A stretch of DNA of 64,000 bases from Nereocystis luetkeana (lineage: Eukaryota > Sar > Phaeophyceae > Laminariales > Laminariaceae), in contig JARUPZ010000024.1 in NCBI GenBank assembly GCA_031213475.1, positions 5,426,038 to 5,490,037 of the forward strand. Reading direction: 5' to 3'. Below are positions 34,301 through 49,300 of this stretch, piece by piece; the first letter of the stretch is position 1, and each line of letters starts with the position of its first letter. Position numbers and translations under genes: made by a program. Below the pieces are notes generated by a model. It was not told the origin of the DNA. It saw nothing but the letters and a program-made list of their open reading frames with translations, and made no database searches.

Positions 34301-37300
34301 CACAAAAAAGGCGCGGTCCTCTTACAATCTGTGAGCCCGGATGCTTAGGTTGGTAGGCTGTTCAGGGGTTTCTCTTCCTGTTGGGATGAAGGTACGGGCG
34401 AAGACCCAACCCAACCCCTGTCCCTCACCCTAGCCCTAACCCTGCCCCTAACCCTGACCCGAAGCCGCAGCCAAAACGGGGCAAAACCGGCCATAAACGC
34501 CGCGGCTGCGCCGCGTTTTTTGCATCGAACCAGGAAATTTCTCAATTGCGGACGACGATTCCGAAGTACGGACCACAGTACGCATTCATTAAGTCAAAAG
34601 CACCCCTAAAGATCCGAGCTCACAGATTGTAAGCCCTACTTTTTTTTACAGGGGGCCATAGTAAATAGGACCGACTATTTTTATTAATTATTGTAAACAT
34701 ACCGCAATATATAGGGTTTTGTGTGTACCGTAGGTCCTATTTACCATGGTCCCCCGTACTAGAACAAACTGACGTTCCAACGGCATATATATTTGGATAG
34801 AGCTTCCTCGGCTAGAAGGGAGCCCCCCCCCGGGCAGTCAGAAGTGCTTGGACTAAATAATTACATATATACCACGCGTCGTCTCTGTACCGTACAGTAT
34901 ACCGCATGGCCCATTTCTCACCGGTGCTGTGTTTAAGTCAAAGGGTTGCCTGCAACCACAGCAAGCAGTACGTAAACGAGCATATATATATCTGCCTGTC
35001 TGTGCAAAAACCTTCCGAATAAAGAAGCCCGATATATAACCATCATCACCTGTCGTCGCTCAGCGTCTCGGACATGACCAGCTGCTGTCTGTACGTGCCG
35101 CAGATACTGTTACGTGGGGTGGGTTTCAGAAGCGGACGCGAGCGGGGAGACACAACAACAAGGAAACCTTCACAGATCAGCGTAGGCCACAGACCCCCAT
35201 TTACTTGTTTCACGATCTATCTCTGTTGTTTGTTGTAGACATTTCGGGGTATCTTCAGCCATCCTGATCCAGGGGCTTTGGACCGCCCACCTGATCCACA
35301 TCCCCTGCACGATCTATTTTTGCAACACAGCCAGTAAGTAGCAGAAGGTTGGGTTAAGGTTAGGCACCCGGCAGACCCTGTTGTGCTGCACGAGCTTCAA
35401 CGTCGATAATTCCGAAGCATTCTGCCGACAGATAGATGAAGAAAACCAAGAAACGATTCGCAAGTCAAATCATCTCTTCTTCTTGCCTGGTGGTGGGGTC
35501 TGTTTGGCACGGCCCTGTGCACGCGTGGTTGCCGAGTGAAACTCTGTACTGCTACGAGCAACTAACTGTAGTATGATGCAGCACATCACGCACACATACA
35601 CCAGGCACCTGGAAATATCACAATAACGGCAAATAAATAGTATAGGGCCTACAGCAAACAGTACTACTACTACTGCTGCTGCAGGTTACCCACAGAAGAA
35701 GAAGTAGGTAGCACCAGGGGTAGAGGTCGTGCCTTGACCGATCCAAAACCTTGTGCAACATATTAAGAACATGTAATCGTAAACGGGGACTATACAGCTG
35801 TATGTAGTAGCATCGAGCTGATCTCGTGAGTAGATGACGAGAAAAACGATTGCCGCGATAGGCTGATGGAGGACGGTTTTGCTTCACCACTCTTCCGAGA
35901 AAATGGGTGACACGTACTACTGTGCACGAGACGAATAGAATAGGGAATACCCCTAACGCTAACCCTAATGGCGCTAACCCCAACCCCAAGCCTAATCCCT
36001 GGCCAATCAGAGAAACCCTACTCCTGACCCAAATAAGCCAACCAAAGCAAATCTCGAACAAGTAAGTGTGGTACAAACTCCACATTTTAGGGCGCTCCTC
36101 AAATTACGAAGTACGACCGAACCCAAATACTTTGAAACATTTACATGCGTACCGTTATTTTTGGGTGGTTCTACAATATTTCCATTACGCCTAGTAAACA
36201 AAAGTACCTGACCCATGGGATTTGTCCGGCAGGGGTTGTTCCCTCTTTCAGTTTTTTTTTGTTCTGCAACTAACTACAGAGCTCCGCTTAACCCTTTTAG
36301 AACCGCAGTCCCGATTTGGGGACAAACTACTTGAAATTTGAGTGGATTGCCCCCAAAACGAGGCTGCAGTTCTGAAAGGGTTAAGGAAGGCTCATCAGAA
36401 AATGTAGGTGCGCCCCTGCTACCGCGGTACATTGGGCGCCCGGCAGTAACTATTTTAGGACTGCAGTTCCATTTTGGGGACACACTACTTAGATATTGAG
36501 TGGATCGCCCCCGAGCCTGCAGTCCTAAATTGGTTCAAAAACGTCAAATTTGGTGTCCAGACTCAACGTAATATATAATATACCAGGGTATATATAATAC
36601 TTCGTATACTTAGTATATATATATATTTCCCAGCGTTTGTGATCTGCAGTAGTGACTCTGTTGTTGTAGATTTTTTAGGGTGATATCCCACGGCTGAGCT
36701 ACAGCAGCAGCAGTAGCTGTTTTCTCAACCTGATTTTCTCGTTGTTTTGTGCCATTCTGTTGAGCCTTTTTTTTTCTTAACGTAACGTTTTCTGTCTGCG
36801 GGCGCCGATTGTAGGCGGCTAGACCACATGTCGTAATGGCCGGACCGATCTTGAATTCCAAGCGAAAGCTACGTGCTTGTACCTTCAAGCTACACGCCCG
36901 GAGCTACTGCCGCACAGCAGCTTGTACCTTCAAGCTACACGCCCAGAGCTACTGCCGCACATCAGCAATTCCCCACCGCATTTCGCGCAATCAATCGAGC
37001 AGCTCACCGCTGTCTCTGCAACACTCCTCCTGGTCGTTTCGTCGGAACTTTTCATTGGCTCAGGGTACAGGTCAGCTTCCACGAGTACGTAAGCATCACG
37101 GAACGTAGCCGTGGGTCGCTCGGTACAATAATGGCAGGTGTACAGGGTGCATACAACTGCTACGTGTAGCCCTATAAGGCGTGAGTTGATCGTGGGCGGT
37201 GGTGCAAGCGCGCACCCTCTCTCTCCCCTGTTTCTCGTTATTATATCGCCCCACTCTTCTTCTTGTAATTTCTTCTTCGCTGGGCAGCGGCAATTTTCGT

Positions 37301-40300
37301 CATGAAAACTCCTCCTTCGATTTTCGAACGCCACAACCAGGCGGTCTTAACCCCCTTGGAACTCCATTCCCATTTTTTTGGGGACAAACCACTCAAATTC
37401 CAAGTAATTTGCCCCCAATTGTCCCCCAAAAAAAGACGCTGCAGTCCTAAAAGGGCTAAAAGGTTTTTAGAACTGCCGTCTCGTTGTGAGGGAAACATAC
37501 TTGAAAAACCTAAAGTATTGATTGACTGGTTTTTTGTCCTTCGAAGCGGGATTGCAATTTTCTCCCACAAGTGTGAATCAGCTACTGCGGGGGGCGATGG
37601 TAAATAGGACCAGCTGTTGTTAGTAAAACTATCGAAATATATAGGGTTTTGTGTGTATTTAGGTCCTATTTACTACTCTATGTGCCCAATTGTACCACCA
37701 CCTGCTAAGGGTGTGTCATACCAACATAATGCCCTACAATAACAGACTGTCCGGCAGGTACGTATTTCCTTTCAGTTTTACTATTGCGGGGGACCATAGT
37801 AAATAGAACCACATGTTGTCGGTAAAAATAGGGAAATGTATAGGCTTCTGCGTGTACCCTAGGTCCTCTTTACTATGTTCCTTCGTAATACATGTACCAC
37901 GCATGCATGTATTCGTTTTGTTTCGTCAGGAAAACGCCTGCGGACGATCTCGTTTGTTTTCTCACTGCTTCGCGAGGGTGCGGTGAGCCCTCTCCGCGGC
38001 GTCCTCGCGGGAAAGGGAGTCCCACCCGTGGAACCAAGGTTCTCGCTTCTTCGCCACTCCGAGGCCGAAGGTTCCCAGCTCAGAGCGAACGACTGCGCGG
38101 GGGTCGCGAACCAGATGCAGGAACTTCAGTCCCGAGGCTTCGCAGCCCGGGCCGCTGATACCAACTCGCGTTCGGATCACTTTCACCACCATAGCCCTAC
38201 ATTGTGAGCATCGGTACGTTGGAGGGGGGGGGCAGCGGGGGGGAGGGGGGGGGGGGGGTGTACTCGGTAGGAGGTATGTACTCGATCACAGGCATGGAAG
38301 TAGTCGTATTAATAGTATGACCATAGACCCTTGCACCCCTACAATGCCAGGACGGAGCATGTCGGGCTTTCACCGACCAGGCAGACACGGCTCGCACCAA
38401 GCTTTGCGAAGCACCGTGAGGTGTCCGGCGAGTCATATGAAGGGTGAGCTATACCTCACTACGAACCGCTTGTGAGGCGGGCTTGCATATGTATGATAGC
38501 ACCCACGAGTTAATGTAATATACCGTGAAACAGGTAGCTACTTCCAGAGACAACATTAGGAGTACGATGTAATTACCTCTTGGATGCCTCACCATATACA
38601 CACTACGTGATAGGACCATTCCCCTTGTGCGGGAGTATAGGTTCTTCACCTCGCACGAATGCTCTAACTCAACCACCAGCTGTGACCGACCGCCAAAAAA
38701 AGAAGAGAAAATAAAAAAGCGGTACCCTGGTCGTCTAGCTCAAGTAGTGAGCGGCATGGTTTACAGTGTTGTTGCCAACCGACGCCAACCCAACCTATAT
38801 AATAGGAATGCATTCTTACGATAGAGGTAGCACATTTCCACATTTTTATTCTGAAAAAGGACGGGATTCCTTGACCCAAAAATTGTCGGAAGGACCAATC
38901 TTGAATCGAAAAATGACGTCTTCGTCTGCTTGGGCCCTTGGATTATCCATCGGGATGCAATTTGAGGTTTGCAGAAGTCAGTTTTCGGGTGACTTACTGC
39001 TAGTATGGAGCTCCTCAAGTGAGGAGCCTCAGAAAAAATAGGGTGAACCTCTATCGTAGAACGCCTCCAGGGGGGAGGAGCATGGCCTGTGCGACGTTAC
39101 CGAACGGATCGGGGTGCTGCATTATCTGTGGAGCAGGCTTTTCTCTGAACAGGTCGTATACCCTTACCTCTACGTGCCCTGCTGCAGCATAACCATCGGA
39201 GTGGGTTTTCATGTAAACGTAAGGATTCGACCACACTCGCGGGAAAATCGGATTTTGGTGAGGCCATCCCAGTCACCTCTACCTAAAGCGAGTTCGTGTG
39301 GCTTTCGGCCCACCTCCCCCCCCAAAAACAAACTAAATGGTTTGTGCAGCACAGCCCAGGCTATGTCGACAACGTCATGAGGTTGGCCGTAGCTGAGGTC
39401 TCCTTTTACGTTGCACCCTTCCGAGCTACCACGTCGGGAGTACGTAGAGCGCTCGGTAAAGCAGGAGGGCAATACAGAGGGCCTGATCCTATCGACACGG
39501 GACTGAAAAAACATGCTGTCCTTCCCGCCTGTTATATGACAATTACAATGGGCTGGGTGGTCAATCGATATTTTGCCCCTACCCACAGCTCGGTAGGTAA
39601 CACCTTCACATTTGGCGCCCGTCGAGGGCACGAGTCCGAATCTCACTTCGAACGTTGATTTTATTGAAACGCTTGCGCGTGCGTTCCTACACGTATGTCT
39701 CCCTGGTTCCCCAGCTAGCTATTGAAACAGAGCTGGTGTAGGTCAACGTACGGCCGTATACGAGTGCCGTTAGTCCCTCGAAGACCCACCGCTCAAGAGG
39801 AACCCCAAGATTTAGAAGGATTACCCTGGGGTCGGGTAATCGATCGATCGTTTGCCCAAACAGCTCAGTAGGTGACACCTTTTCACACGCCGTAGATAAC
39901 AACGCATGTGTCGGCCTCTTTGTTTGTTTGTTTGTTTGCTTGTTTGTTTGTTTGTTTGTCTGCTTGCTTGCTTTTTTGCCTCTTGCGTTTAGCATCCGCC
40001 CATGCCTAACATGAGCTTCATTGTCGATTACTCATGACCCCCCCCCCCCCCCCGGAAAACTGGCAGAAGATCAAGATGAGAACACGGTTAAGGTAGGGGC
40101 GGAGTACCCCCCCCTGTCTAAAGCTGCGAGCCGGCAGGATTTCACGGTTAAATTTATAGTCTGTAGGGTGCCGTTAAACCAACAAACTGACTAAATATTC
40201 GCCCAAGTCGGGTGTGGCGAAGTCAGCTGACAGCCAACCGACTTACCGTCTTGCGCCAGGCGAGCGAAGCGAGCCAAAGTTGCATCCCACGGCCAAGATT

Positions 40301-43300
40301 CCCCCGCCCAATATCCACCTGGTGTATGTCTTACGCATGGGAAAAACACTTCGTTGTGCGGAAACGAGCGAAACCATTCTGTTTTTTGTTTTTTGTCGGG
40401 CCGACGGTCCTCTCTCGCGCGATCTTTGTCGGCTGCTCGACGGGCGCGGGGGCCCACGCGTGCAGCCCGGCGCAAAAGCGCGGGTCCCGGCAGGTCTCCG
40501 TGGAGCGCGTGCTAGTCTGAGCCTTCAAAGTCGCGAAGTCTGGCGAGTAACCACAGGGAGGGGACAAGTGCCATGTACCCCTACCCGTCTGGCACGCATC
40601 AGCCCGAAGCGTTACTAAAGGGGTTAATGTATTGGGGTGAAATGCTAGGTCCGGGGGGTTAACAGCCTGACGGGCCCTGGACTGTCCTTTTTTTTAGAGA
40701 TTAAACCAGATCGTCCACTGAGGTATCAGTCGGTGGGGTAAATTCCGAGGGCCGTGGGGTTCACGTCCAGACGAACCCCGGGTTGTGCTTTTGTTAGGAG
40801 ATGCACCAAAATAACCGCTGAGCCATAGCAGTCAGCACTGACCGATAGGTCGATGGCAATGGTGTCTGTCTAACGGGAGAACGGCGTGCGCACCATAGTT
40901 TGAGCGGGATACTGTAGGGACCCCCCCCCCCCCCCCCCCAACAATCTGCGCAGTATCGCAGCAAATTGAAATGTTAAATAGGCGTCTCGTTCGTTTTCGT
41001 AGGAACTGAATGCGAGCAGGCTTACCAACCACAGGGTACGTACAGAAGAGGAAGGTAGACTTCGTGCATATAAGTTTCCTATATTCTCTGGTTGTGGTAT
41101 GAATGCATGCTCCGGTGTAGGGGCGGACCGGGATATTTCTGAGGTTCCTGACTTGGTGGCTCAAAACCGATGACTCGTCATGAGAAAAAGGCAAGGCCAA
41201 ATTCCGACACGTCTTCTTGTGACCTTAGGTACCATTGCGAAACACATTTTTATCATACAACAAAATCAATTTTGCTTGAGCAGTTTCTCATATGAGTACC
41301 CCCATCAGTCCCCCAGTGATGAAGAAAAAAATACCAAAACGTGCGACTCCTATTACGGGGGGGCCATAGTAAACAGGACCTGCGGTACACCCAAAAACGT
41401 AGATGTTTCCCTATTTTTACTCATAATATTTGGTTCTATTTACTGTGGTCCCTCGTAATAGCGAAGAACGCGTCCCTTGTTTATCTCCTTTGGGGGAATG
41501 TTTATGGGTGATCATCGTCGAAGACGCCTTCTACGATAAAGGTAGCACATTTCCGCTATTTTGTTTCTGAATGACGGGGCTCCTTAACCCGAAATCGTCG
41601 GAATGCCAATCTTGCTTCGAAAAATGACGTTATTTTCGTATACTTGGGGCATGGAATTATTGATCGGAATGCTATTTGATTTTTGCTGATGTCAGTTTTC
41701 GGGTGAGGGGCCTCTGAAAAACGAGGGTCAACCGCCATCGAGGCGTTCTACGACAGACGTTCACCCTAATTTTTCTGCGGCTGACTCACTTAAGAGCTCC
41801 ATACCTCTTCCAAAAACTGACTTCAGCAAAAAAAACAAAATGGATCGGGACGAATAATCCCATGGCCCGAGTCTACAAAACTTTTTGTTTTCTCGAGATC
41901 AAGATTGACATCCCGACGACTTGGAGTCAAGGAACCCCGTCTTTCAGAATCAAAAGAGCGGAAATGTGCTACCTCTATCGTAGAATGGGTCGAAGTCAGG
42001 TGAGGGGTCTCAGAAAAATGAGGGTGAACCCCTAGCGCCGAACGCCTCCGAAGTTCAATGGTGCTGGTAGTTGTGCACGGTTGTACCAGGCGCACCCTGA
42101 CCGGAAAAAGGCGCGCAGACATCTCAGACGGGATACGTCAGGGGATAAAAACAACGACAACGTCCAGTTTCATCGCAGCAAGCTTTGACAGTAGAACTAG
42201 GCCTCGCGTGCTTTTTTTGTGTAGAAATTCAGCGCCAAACGGACGCACGATATTCACACAAACCGCACGGCCATGTTGAAAGGAATACCCTGGGCTGGTT
42301 AAATCCTTCGATCTTTTACCCCTACAGCTCAATTCAGACGGGGGGGGGGGGGGGTGTTATGAGCATTACCCTTGGCTGGGTTGTCGTTTTACCCTGTTAG
42401 TGCGGTACCGGTAGGTGATACCTTCGCAGCCATCACGATTGCTGCAGGCCGTGATGTGGCACATGCCTCGCCCGGAGCTCTTGCCAACGTATGTAGGCGA
42501 GGGCCGCTTTTTAAGTTCTTTTTTTTTCAGCCACTCGGAGCCACTTCCGGTCTGACCGAGTGAGCGGCTGCGTGCTACCCTGATTCGCGTTGAAGCCGAC
42601 GCGTCCCATGCGGGTAACCGAGGTAGCACGTTTTGTTCAGTTTTGTCTCTGGCTGGGCGCGAGGGGGGGGGGTGTCTCCTCACCGGAACAACTACCCAAA
42701 CAACATCCGTTCTCGCTTACAACGGCTTCGGTGTGTTCCTGCGCAGCCCACGGCGGATCGGTCATCGAGCTTCGTTTTTTTTTCGTTACCCTTTCATGCT
42801 GTCTAAAAAAAAAGTCAGTCATACAGGGGAAAATTAGAACGAAATCTCCATAAAAAGTGACTTTCAGAACCGCAGTTTCGTTGTGGGGACAAAGCAGTCA
42901 GAGTCTTGAGGAATTTGTTTCCAAAACGGTTCTGACCGCAGTCAGTCCTGAAAGGGTTAAGGAACAACCACTACTATATATGGTCGCAGCCTCTCCACCA
43001 TACGTAGTATGCCTCTTTTTTATGACTTTTGTTTTCTTCGCGACATGAGAACCGCCATCACAGCATTATTATTCAACCAAAATCGCGTTTCTGGCTGCCT
43101 CGCGAGTCCTTAAGGGCGCCGAAGAACAACTGAAGCTACCCAAATATCGTCGGGATACTACATATTTGTGCCGTTGTATACCTGCTTAAGGTCGCCGAGT
43201 TTTGCATGCTCACGCCTCCTAAAAGACAGTTTCTGGGTGACTTACCAATAATAGCACTATTGATACTAGTACTTGGTAGTAGTTCAAATGGTGGTAGTTC

Positions 43301-46300
43301 AAATGACTCACTAGTGGCGCTAACGACTTACTAAAAATACCGACGACTTACTAATAGTACGGGGGGCTATAGTTAATAGAACCTATGGTGTAGATAAAAG
43401 CCCATACATTTAACCTTCTTTACTATCAATATTTGGTCCTATTAATTATGGTCCCCCGTAATACTAACAACTTACTAATAGTGCTATTGGCGTACTAATA
43501 GTGCTAACAACTTTTCGTGGTAAGGTAGCACAGTAAGTACTTAATACTGTTACCAAGTAATGGTGAGAACGACTCACGAACAGCATAATAAGGCTCGTCA
43601 AGCGAAGGTCGCCACAGGGAAGCGTAGGTTCGCACCCTATCGCAAGACGTGTCTAGTGTTTACGTACGCTATCTCCACACATTTTTTCAGTGAATCATGG
43701 AGCCGCTCGCCCCGAGGGACCTAAAGACGACAGTGAAAGCCATTCTTCACCCACCCACCCACCCGTCCGTCCGTACGTTAGTGCTTACTTGCTCTTCTTG
43801 CACGTCTCCATGGCCGTGTCGTGTGCCCGAACAAGCGCGTCGACAGCGGAGGCGGCTGCTGCTCGGTGGAGTTCTCCAAGCACCGGCGATCCCGCCTTCA
43901 ACGCTCCCGCATCCCTCGCCAGTCTGTCCGTGTCTCGCAGCGTAAATTCACATCGGCATATCCTAAAATGAAATCGCCACAAAAAAAGGAAAACAAAATC
44001 AGTACAACGTATTGGTGGGGATAGGTGGGGGTGGGGTGGGAGTGAAGGGGGGGGAACGGGGGACGGCGCGGGTATTTGTTGTCATGCATGGCCGTAGTTG
44101 TGTGGCCATGTTGGCCCTCGTATTATTCCTACAATGCCGGGACGGAGCACGCCGGGTTTTCACCGACCAAGCGGACATATGTTGCTCGCACCAAGCGCGA
44201 AGTGCCATCAAGTGTTCGGCGGGTCGCATGAAGGGTGAACTTGCATCTTACTGTAAGGACCGCTTTCTGAGGCGGATATCGGCGCCTTTTGCTCCCAGAG
44301 GTATTGACAGAGAGACGAAAACCGAGAGGGGAAGCAAAGGTTGTGTTTTTTGCTTACGAAAATCGAGAACATATTTTTTGGGTGTTACGTACCCGTAGGA
44401 GATCCCATTTTCCTCGTGAATCACTACGGGCCAGATAATCCCATACATAATAATACTGGGACCACGCGGTGGCCACGTCACTAATATGATTAATTATCAC
44501 TACGAGCCAGATAATCTCGTGCCCAGTACATAAAAAAAACAATTAAACTACACGGTGGCCAGGTGACTAATCTTACTACTAACCACTATTGATACCAGCC
44601 AGACACTCTCATACATAATAATACTGGAACCACTCGGTGGCCACATGACCAATCTTAATAATACTCACTACGAGCAAGACAATCTCAGACATACGTAGTA
44701 CTACTGTGGAACCACACGGTGGCCATTTTCCACTCCCCGAATCCCGCGCTAACGCCGCTAGTCTATCTATTTTGCGTCACCCATTATTTAGGAAAAGACG
44801 GCCCGGAGACACGCGGGAGTGCTGACCCAGCTTTCATTTCTTCCTCGAGGGTACGTACAGTCTGTCAACAACTTCAAGATTTACAACAAAACCGCGCGTC
44901 GGGATTTTGTGTTTTCCTGTAAAGTTACCAACCTGTCTTTCTTAGTAACGTTGTAGTGTTATTCCGTTTGCCACCTTACAATGAATGTCAAGCGCTTTCC
45001 ATGCCAATCATGCCGTCCACATATAAAAGGGATACTGCAACTTGTTAAGGTCTTAGTAATAGTCCGTTGGGCCAAAGATAAAAGGTTAACCAATCGCCTA
45101 CCCAGTCTGAGCCTTACTACACTTTCCCCCCCTGGAACGGACCGGATACGCGGGTCGACGTGCCACGAACACGCGGTTCCAATTTTTGGGGAGATCCAGA
45201 AGTATTTTTTTAGATTCTACGACATCATGAGGCAAATCCCATTTCATCAAAAAACGTTTTCATGGTGGACGTGGCATTCAAACTCACGACCAACGACCCA
45301 TGTCCTGCCGTCGGCGCCGCAACCCATTTGGTAAGGTCTTAGTCCGTTGGGCTGCCGGTGAAAGGTTAACCAACCGCCTACGTCCGCAATCTGAGCCTTA
45401 TAAGACCTGACACTGTTGAGATCATGGGCAGCGGGACACCTTGTATCCCTGGGCAGGTCTGCCTATTGAGCCGGTACTCATTGGTACTCACATGTGTTGC
45501 TTGCTGAGAGATAGAAGAGTCACCTTATTCCTTTCGTGCACGACGGAGACTGAGACCACGCTAGTAGTCTGGTTTTCCACCTAACATACGCCTACTGAGT
45601 ACTACAAATACGATCCCAGTGCCAGCACTCAGGTAATTAATTACCGGGCTTTCAACCTCATACAAAGTAGTATCATAACACCCCACTATCGCCTCATTAT
45701 CCCGAAACCACGTACAGCAGTACATACAGCGGTAGTACCAGGTACGTACGAGCATACGTACTGTAGTATCAAGAAACAGTCATTAATATCATAGCACAGC
45801 GGTGCACACAGTAAATCTGCTTGTGTTCGAGCGAGACCAAAGCACCGCCCCCAACATATCACTGCTGCCTGTGTCGGACGCGCCCACCTTTTGCCCACTC
45901 TGCGTGGACTCATCCCACGGGCGGCGGCGGGGGGGGGGGGGGGGGGGTGCACTTGTTTTGCCTTCTTCAGAGGCAATATTGTCTGACAGGACGGAGGTGG
46001 TTGAGCTTATCAGGTGGGAGACTACCGGCTGTTATACTGCTGTTCTGTGCTGCTTGTAGTAGCATACTGTAGCATCCGGTTTAGGGCTGCAGTATGTAGC
46101 AGCGAATATGAAATGTTGGTCGGTCCGCGCGAATAAACTTAAGGCCTAAGAAGTCACCTTTTCAGCAAGATACTGCTTGCTGCTGCTCAGGTGCGAGGAG
46201 CTCAGGAAACAAGAGGCACTCTGGTCCGCCCCTGTATCGCCGTGGCCGCACAGATAGATAGGCACGCTTTGCAAACGAACGTGAGATGCATGTAGATAGC

Positions 46301-49300
46301 TCTTCCCCATCATCGCGACTACTGTATGTATGTATGTACCAAGAATGGATGTTTCGAATATCGCAGCGCACATGCAGGGCAGCACGCCTCCGTGGGAGTA
46401 CATAGCGCCTTATTCTTCGTGACGTCACGCGACTTATTCTCTCCGAGCTTTATGTATGCCACCGGAAACGCGACCAATTCGGAGGAGAACTTTGTTCGCA
46501 AATACCGACCACCACTACTTCTAGAACGCCTCTTACACTCTTAGTCACGAGGAAACAGAGTAATCAAGACCCCTCATATATATTACGAGTATATATATTC
46601 CAGTATTTGTACTGAGCATATTTCGGGACCATAGTAAATAGGACCAAATATTCTTAGCAAAAACAGAGAAAATATGTAGGTTTTTGTGTGCACCGTAGGT
46701 CCTATTAATTATGGTCCCCCGGATTACGCTCCCCCGGAATAGCCCTAAACAATATATATACTTCGTACATATATATATGCTATTAATTAGGGGGGACCAT
46801 ATCAACTAGGACCTGACGGTACATACAAAAACCTACCAGGTATATATTTAGCTTTTTTTTCTAACAATATTTCGTTCTATTTACTATGATCCCCCAAAAT
46901 AATAAAAATATTGTTTCTAGCCATTGGTTGCTCAGTTATTGAGGAGCTCCACCGGCAGGAGAGTAAAGAGGGGGAAAACACGCAACCAACCCCTACCACC
47001 ACGGGGTGAGTCTGGCACACGGGGCGAGGCTGCTTACCTATGAACGAGAGCGAAACGCTGAGTCCTCTACAAAAAGTTAACCGCCTGTGTTTACCCGCCT
47101 CGCCTATATACTTCCTGTATGCACATATATATGGAGCCACGACCGACTGCGATTCCTCATTTTTTTGTGCCTAAAAACCAGATCATCACAGTAGCGGCGC
47201 AGAGCCCGAAAACGGAAACATGTTTTCTTCGCTTACCTCTGTGCGAGAGCGAAGCACTGCTCCCCGAACAGTTCGCCGCCGGGTGTGCCCATCACCCCTC
47301 TCTTTCCACGAGATCGGCATGGCTCGTACAAGTACAGAACATCCTGCGGAACACGCACGCAAAGACGCGCAGGGCGGCGGGGAGGGGGGGGGGGGGGGGG
47401 GGGAGAGGGTGGTACCCCCTGTGCCTGCAAACAGCATTGTTTGGGTCGACAGCTAGCTGACGATTGGCCTCTCGCGTTATGACCAGATTTCCCTAGAGAA
47501 GCAATAATTTTCGATCGATCATGATGGCACTATCCACGAGCGAACACCTACTACTACGCACCCCTTCTGATCTTCGTGTCACCTTATGTATCGTGTCCTA
47601 TGAAGCAAAGTGTATTCTTGATAAACGCAAATCAAGCTACGTTCATTGGGCAAGTTCACCCCGATTCCCACCACAGCATGCAAGCACATGCGTGCAGAGC
47701 TATACTATTTTTCCCCCTTCCAAAAGGCGCAGTTTGCGCAGTCGAAGTTTCCTCAATCACCTTGGAAATATAAGTTTCGACAAAAACCCTCGACCCTACG
47801 GCTGTCGTTTTTTTTTTTTCTGTTCGATGATATATACTAGAGAATCAACTGCTGGCGCCCAGCAAAAAAAAAATCCCCATAGTAGCTGGTCTCAACATGC
47901 TGTTGTAAATAGCTTCTTCGGGGGTGCTTAACCTCTTTAGAACCGCAGTCCCGTTTTGGGGACAAAGTACTTGAAATTTGACTGATTTGTCCCCACAACG
48001 GGACTGCGGTTCTAAAAGGGTTAAGGAGGGGAGTGGTCATTTTTGGGTGGACGAGATGGAGGGATGTTGGTTGTAGTAGTCTTCATGAGCGTCACATCAG
48101 GTCTGGTTTGTCGTAGGATACTGCCGCGCTTTTGTTCTGGAGAGTTTTTCACTTTCTGTTAGTCGTTGATTAGAGCAACACTACACATTGTCGGATGGCA
48201 AGCATAATAATAATAAATAGTTAAATTCATGCTATGGTACATTCAAGACATGCATTAAAATCCACCTTTTAGGCGCACGACATGATTACACGTAAACTAC
48301 ATACCTGGTACATGCTGTACTCATTTCTTATAAAAAGTTTTTTTCCTTGGGTTTCCACCTCCATTACAAAAAACGACCCACTATTACGGGGGACCATAGT
48401 TAATAGGACCAAAAATTGTTAGTAACAATGGTTAAATATATAGGTTTTTAGGTGTACCATAGGTCCCATTAACTATGATCCCCCGTAATAAATGTTTGCG
48501 AGGACATCACTTGGGTTCTAGCTCATACCCTGGGACACTTTTGAATGCGAAGTATCTGTATCACCTATGTACATGCAGCAACATATACACCCCGAAGATC
48601 TGCGCGTGGTTCAGTAACATTTTGCTTGACAATAGGTCGGGTTATCATATGTTCTTTCTGGCTATTAATAGTACGACTTACCCAAAGGATTGTGGTAAAT
48701 TCGGATTGGTTGTGTCTATGGGATTGATCTTTAGGCTGGACGTTGTCGGGGGACAACATAGAATGATGCCAGGATATTATTTCATTTATTTGCCGTCTGA
48801 CAATGTGCGGCTCTTATATTTCCAACCGTACCATCAACATAACATTATATAGAAGGGTAACTACTGAAGAAGCCATTGACCTAAGTCAAGGAAGGTGCTG
48901 TCACTCAGACCTGAATACTTGACAAAATTACACCAATAATAACGCAGTCCCCTTAATGAATATACTGACTCGATCCCAACCGACGCTCCACCAACTAAGT
49001 CAGAAAGGGCGACATGATGTACTCCAAGCCTTACCAATCAAATCGAACCAAGTGACGAATTCGTCCAAATTGTGTTCCCCGTCCTAGAAATACCAAAGCA
49101 CACTGTCACGAGAGACCATAGCAAATAGGACCAAACATTGCTATCAATAAAAATAGGTACTACTGTAGTTATATAGGTTTTGTGTGTGTCGTAGGTCCTA
49201 TATTTACTGTGCCCCCCCGTAATAATTTATTTCTCATTACACAAAGAAAGATGCTTCGCAACTACCGGCCTACAAAATCCCCAAGCAATATTTTTTCAAA

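Noticed and set aside
47521-47931. 136-codon open frame as a gene
   Set aside because: Coding-like words appear in more than one frame and no family is recognised. It could be an old fragment.
48475-48852. 125-codon open frame as a gene
   Set aside because: It starts inside a family A MITE end and runs into a dispersed repeat word.
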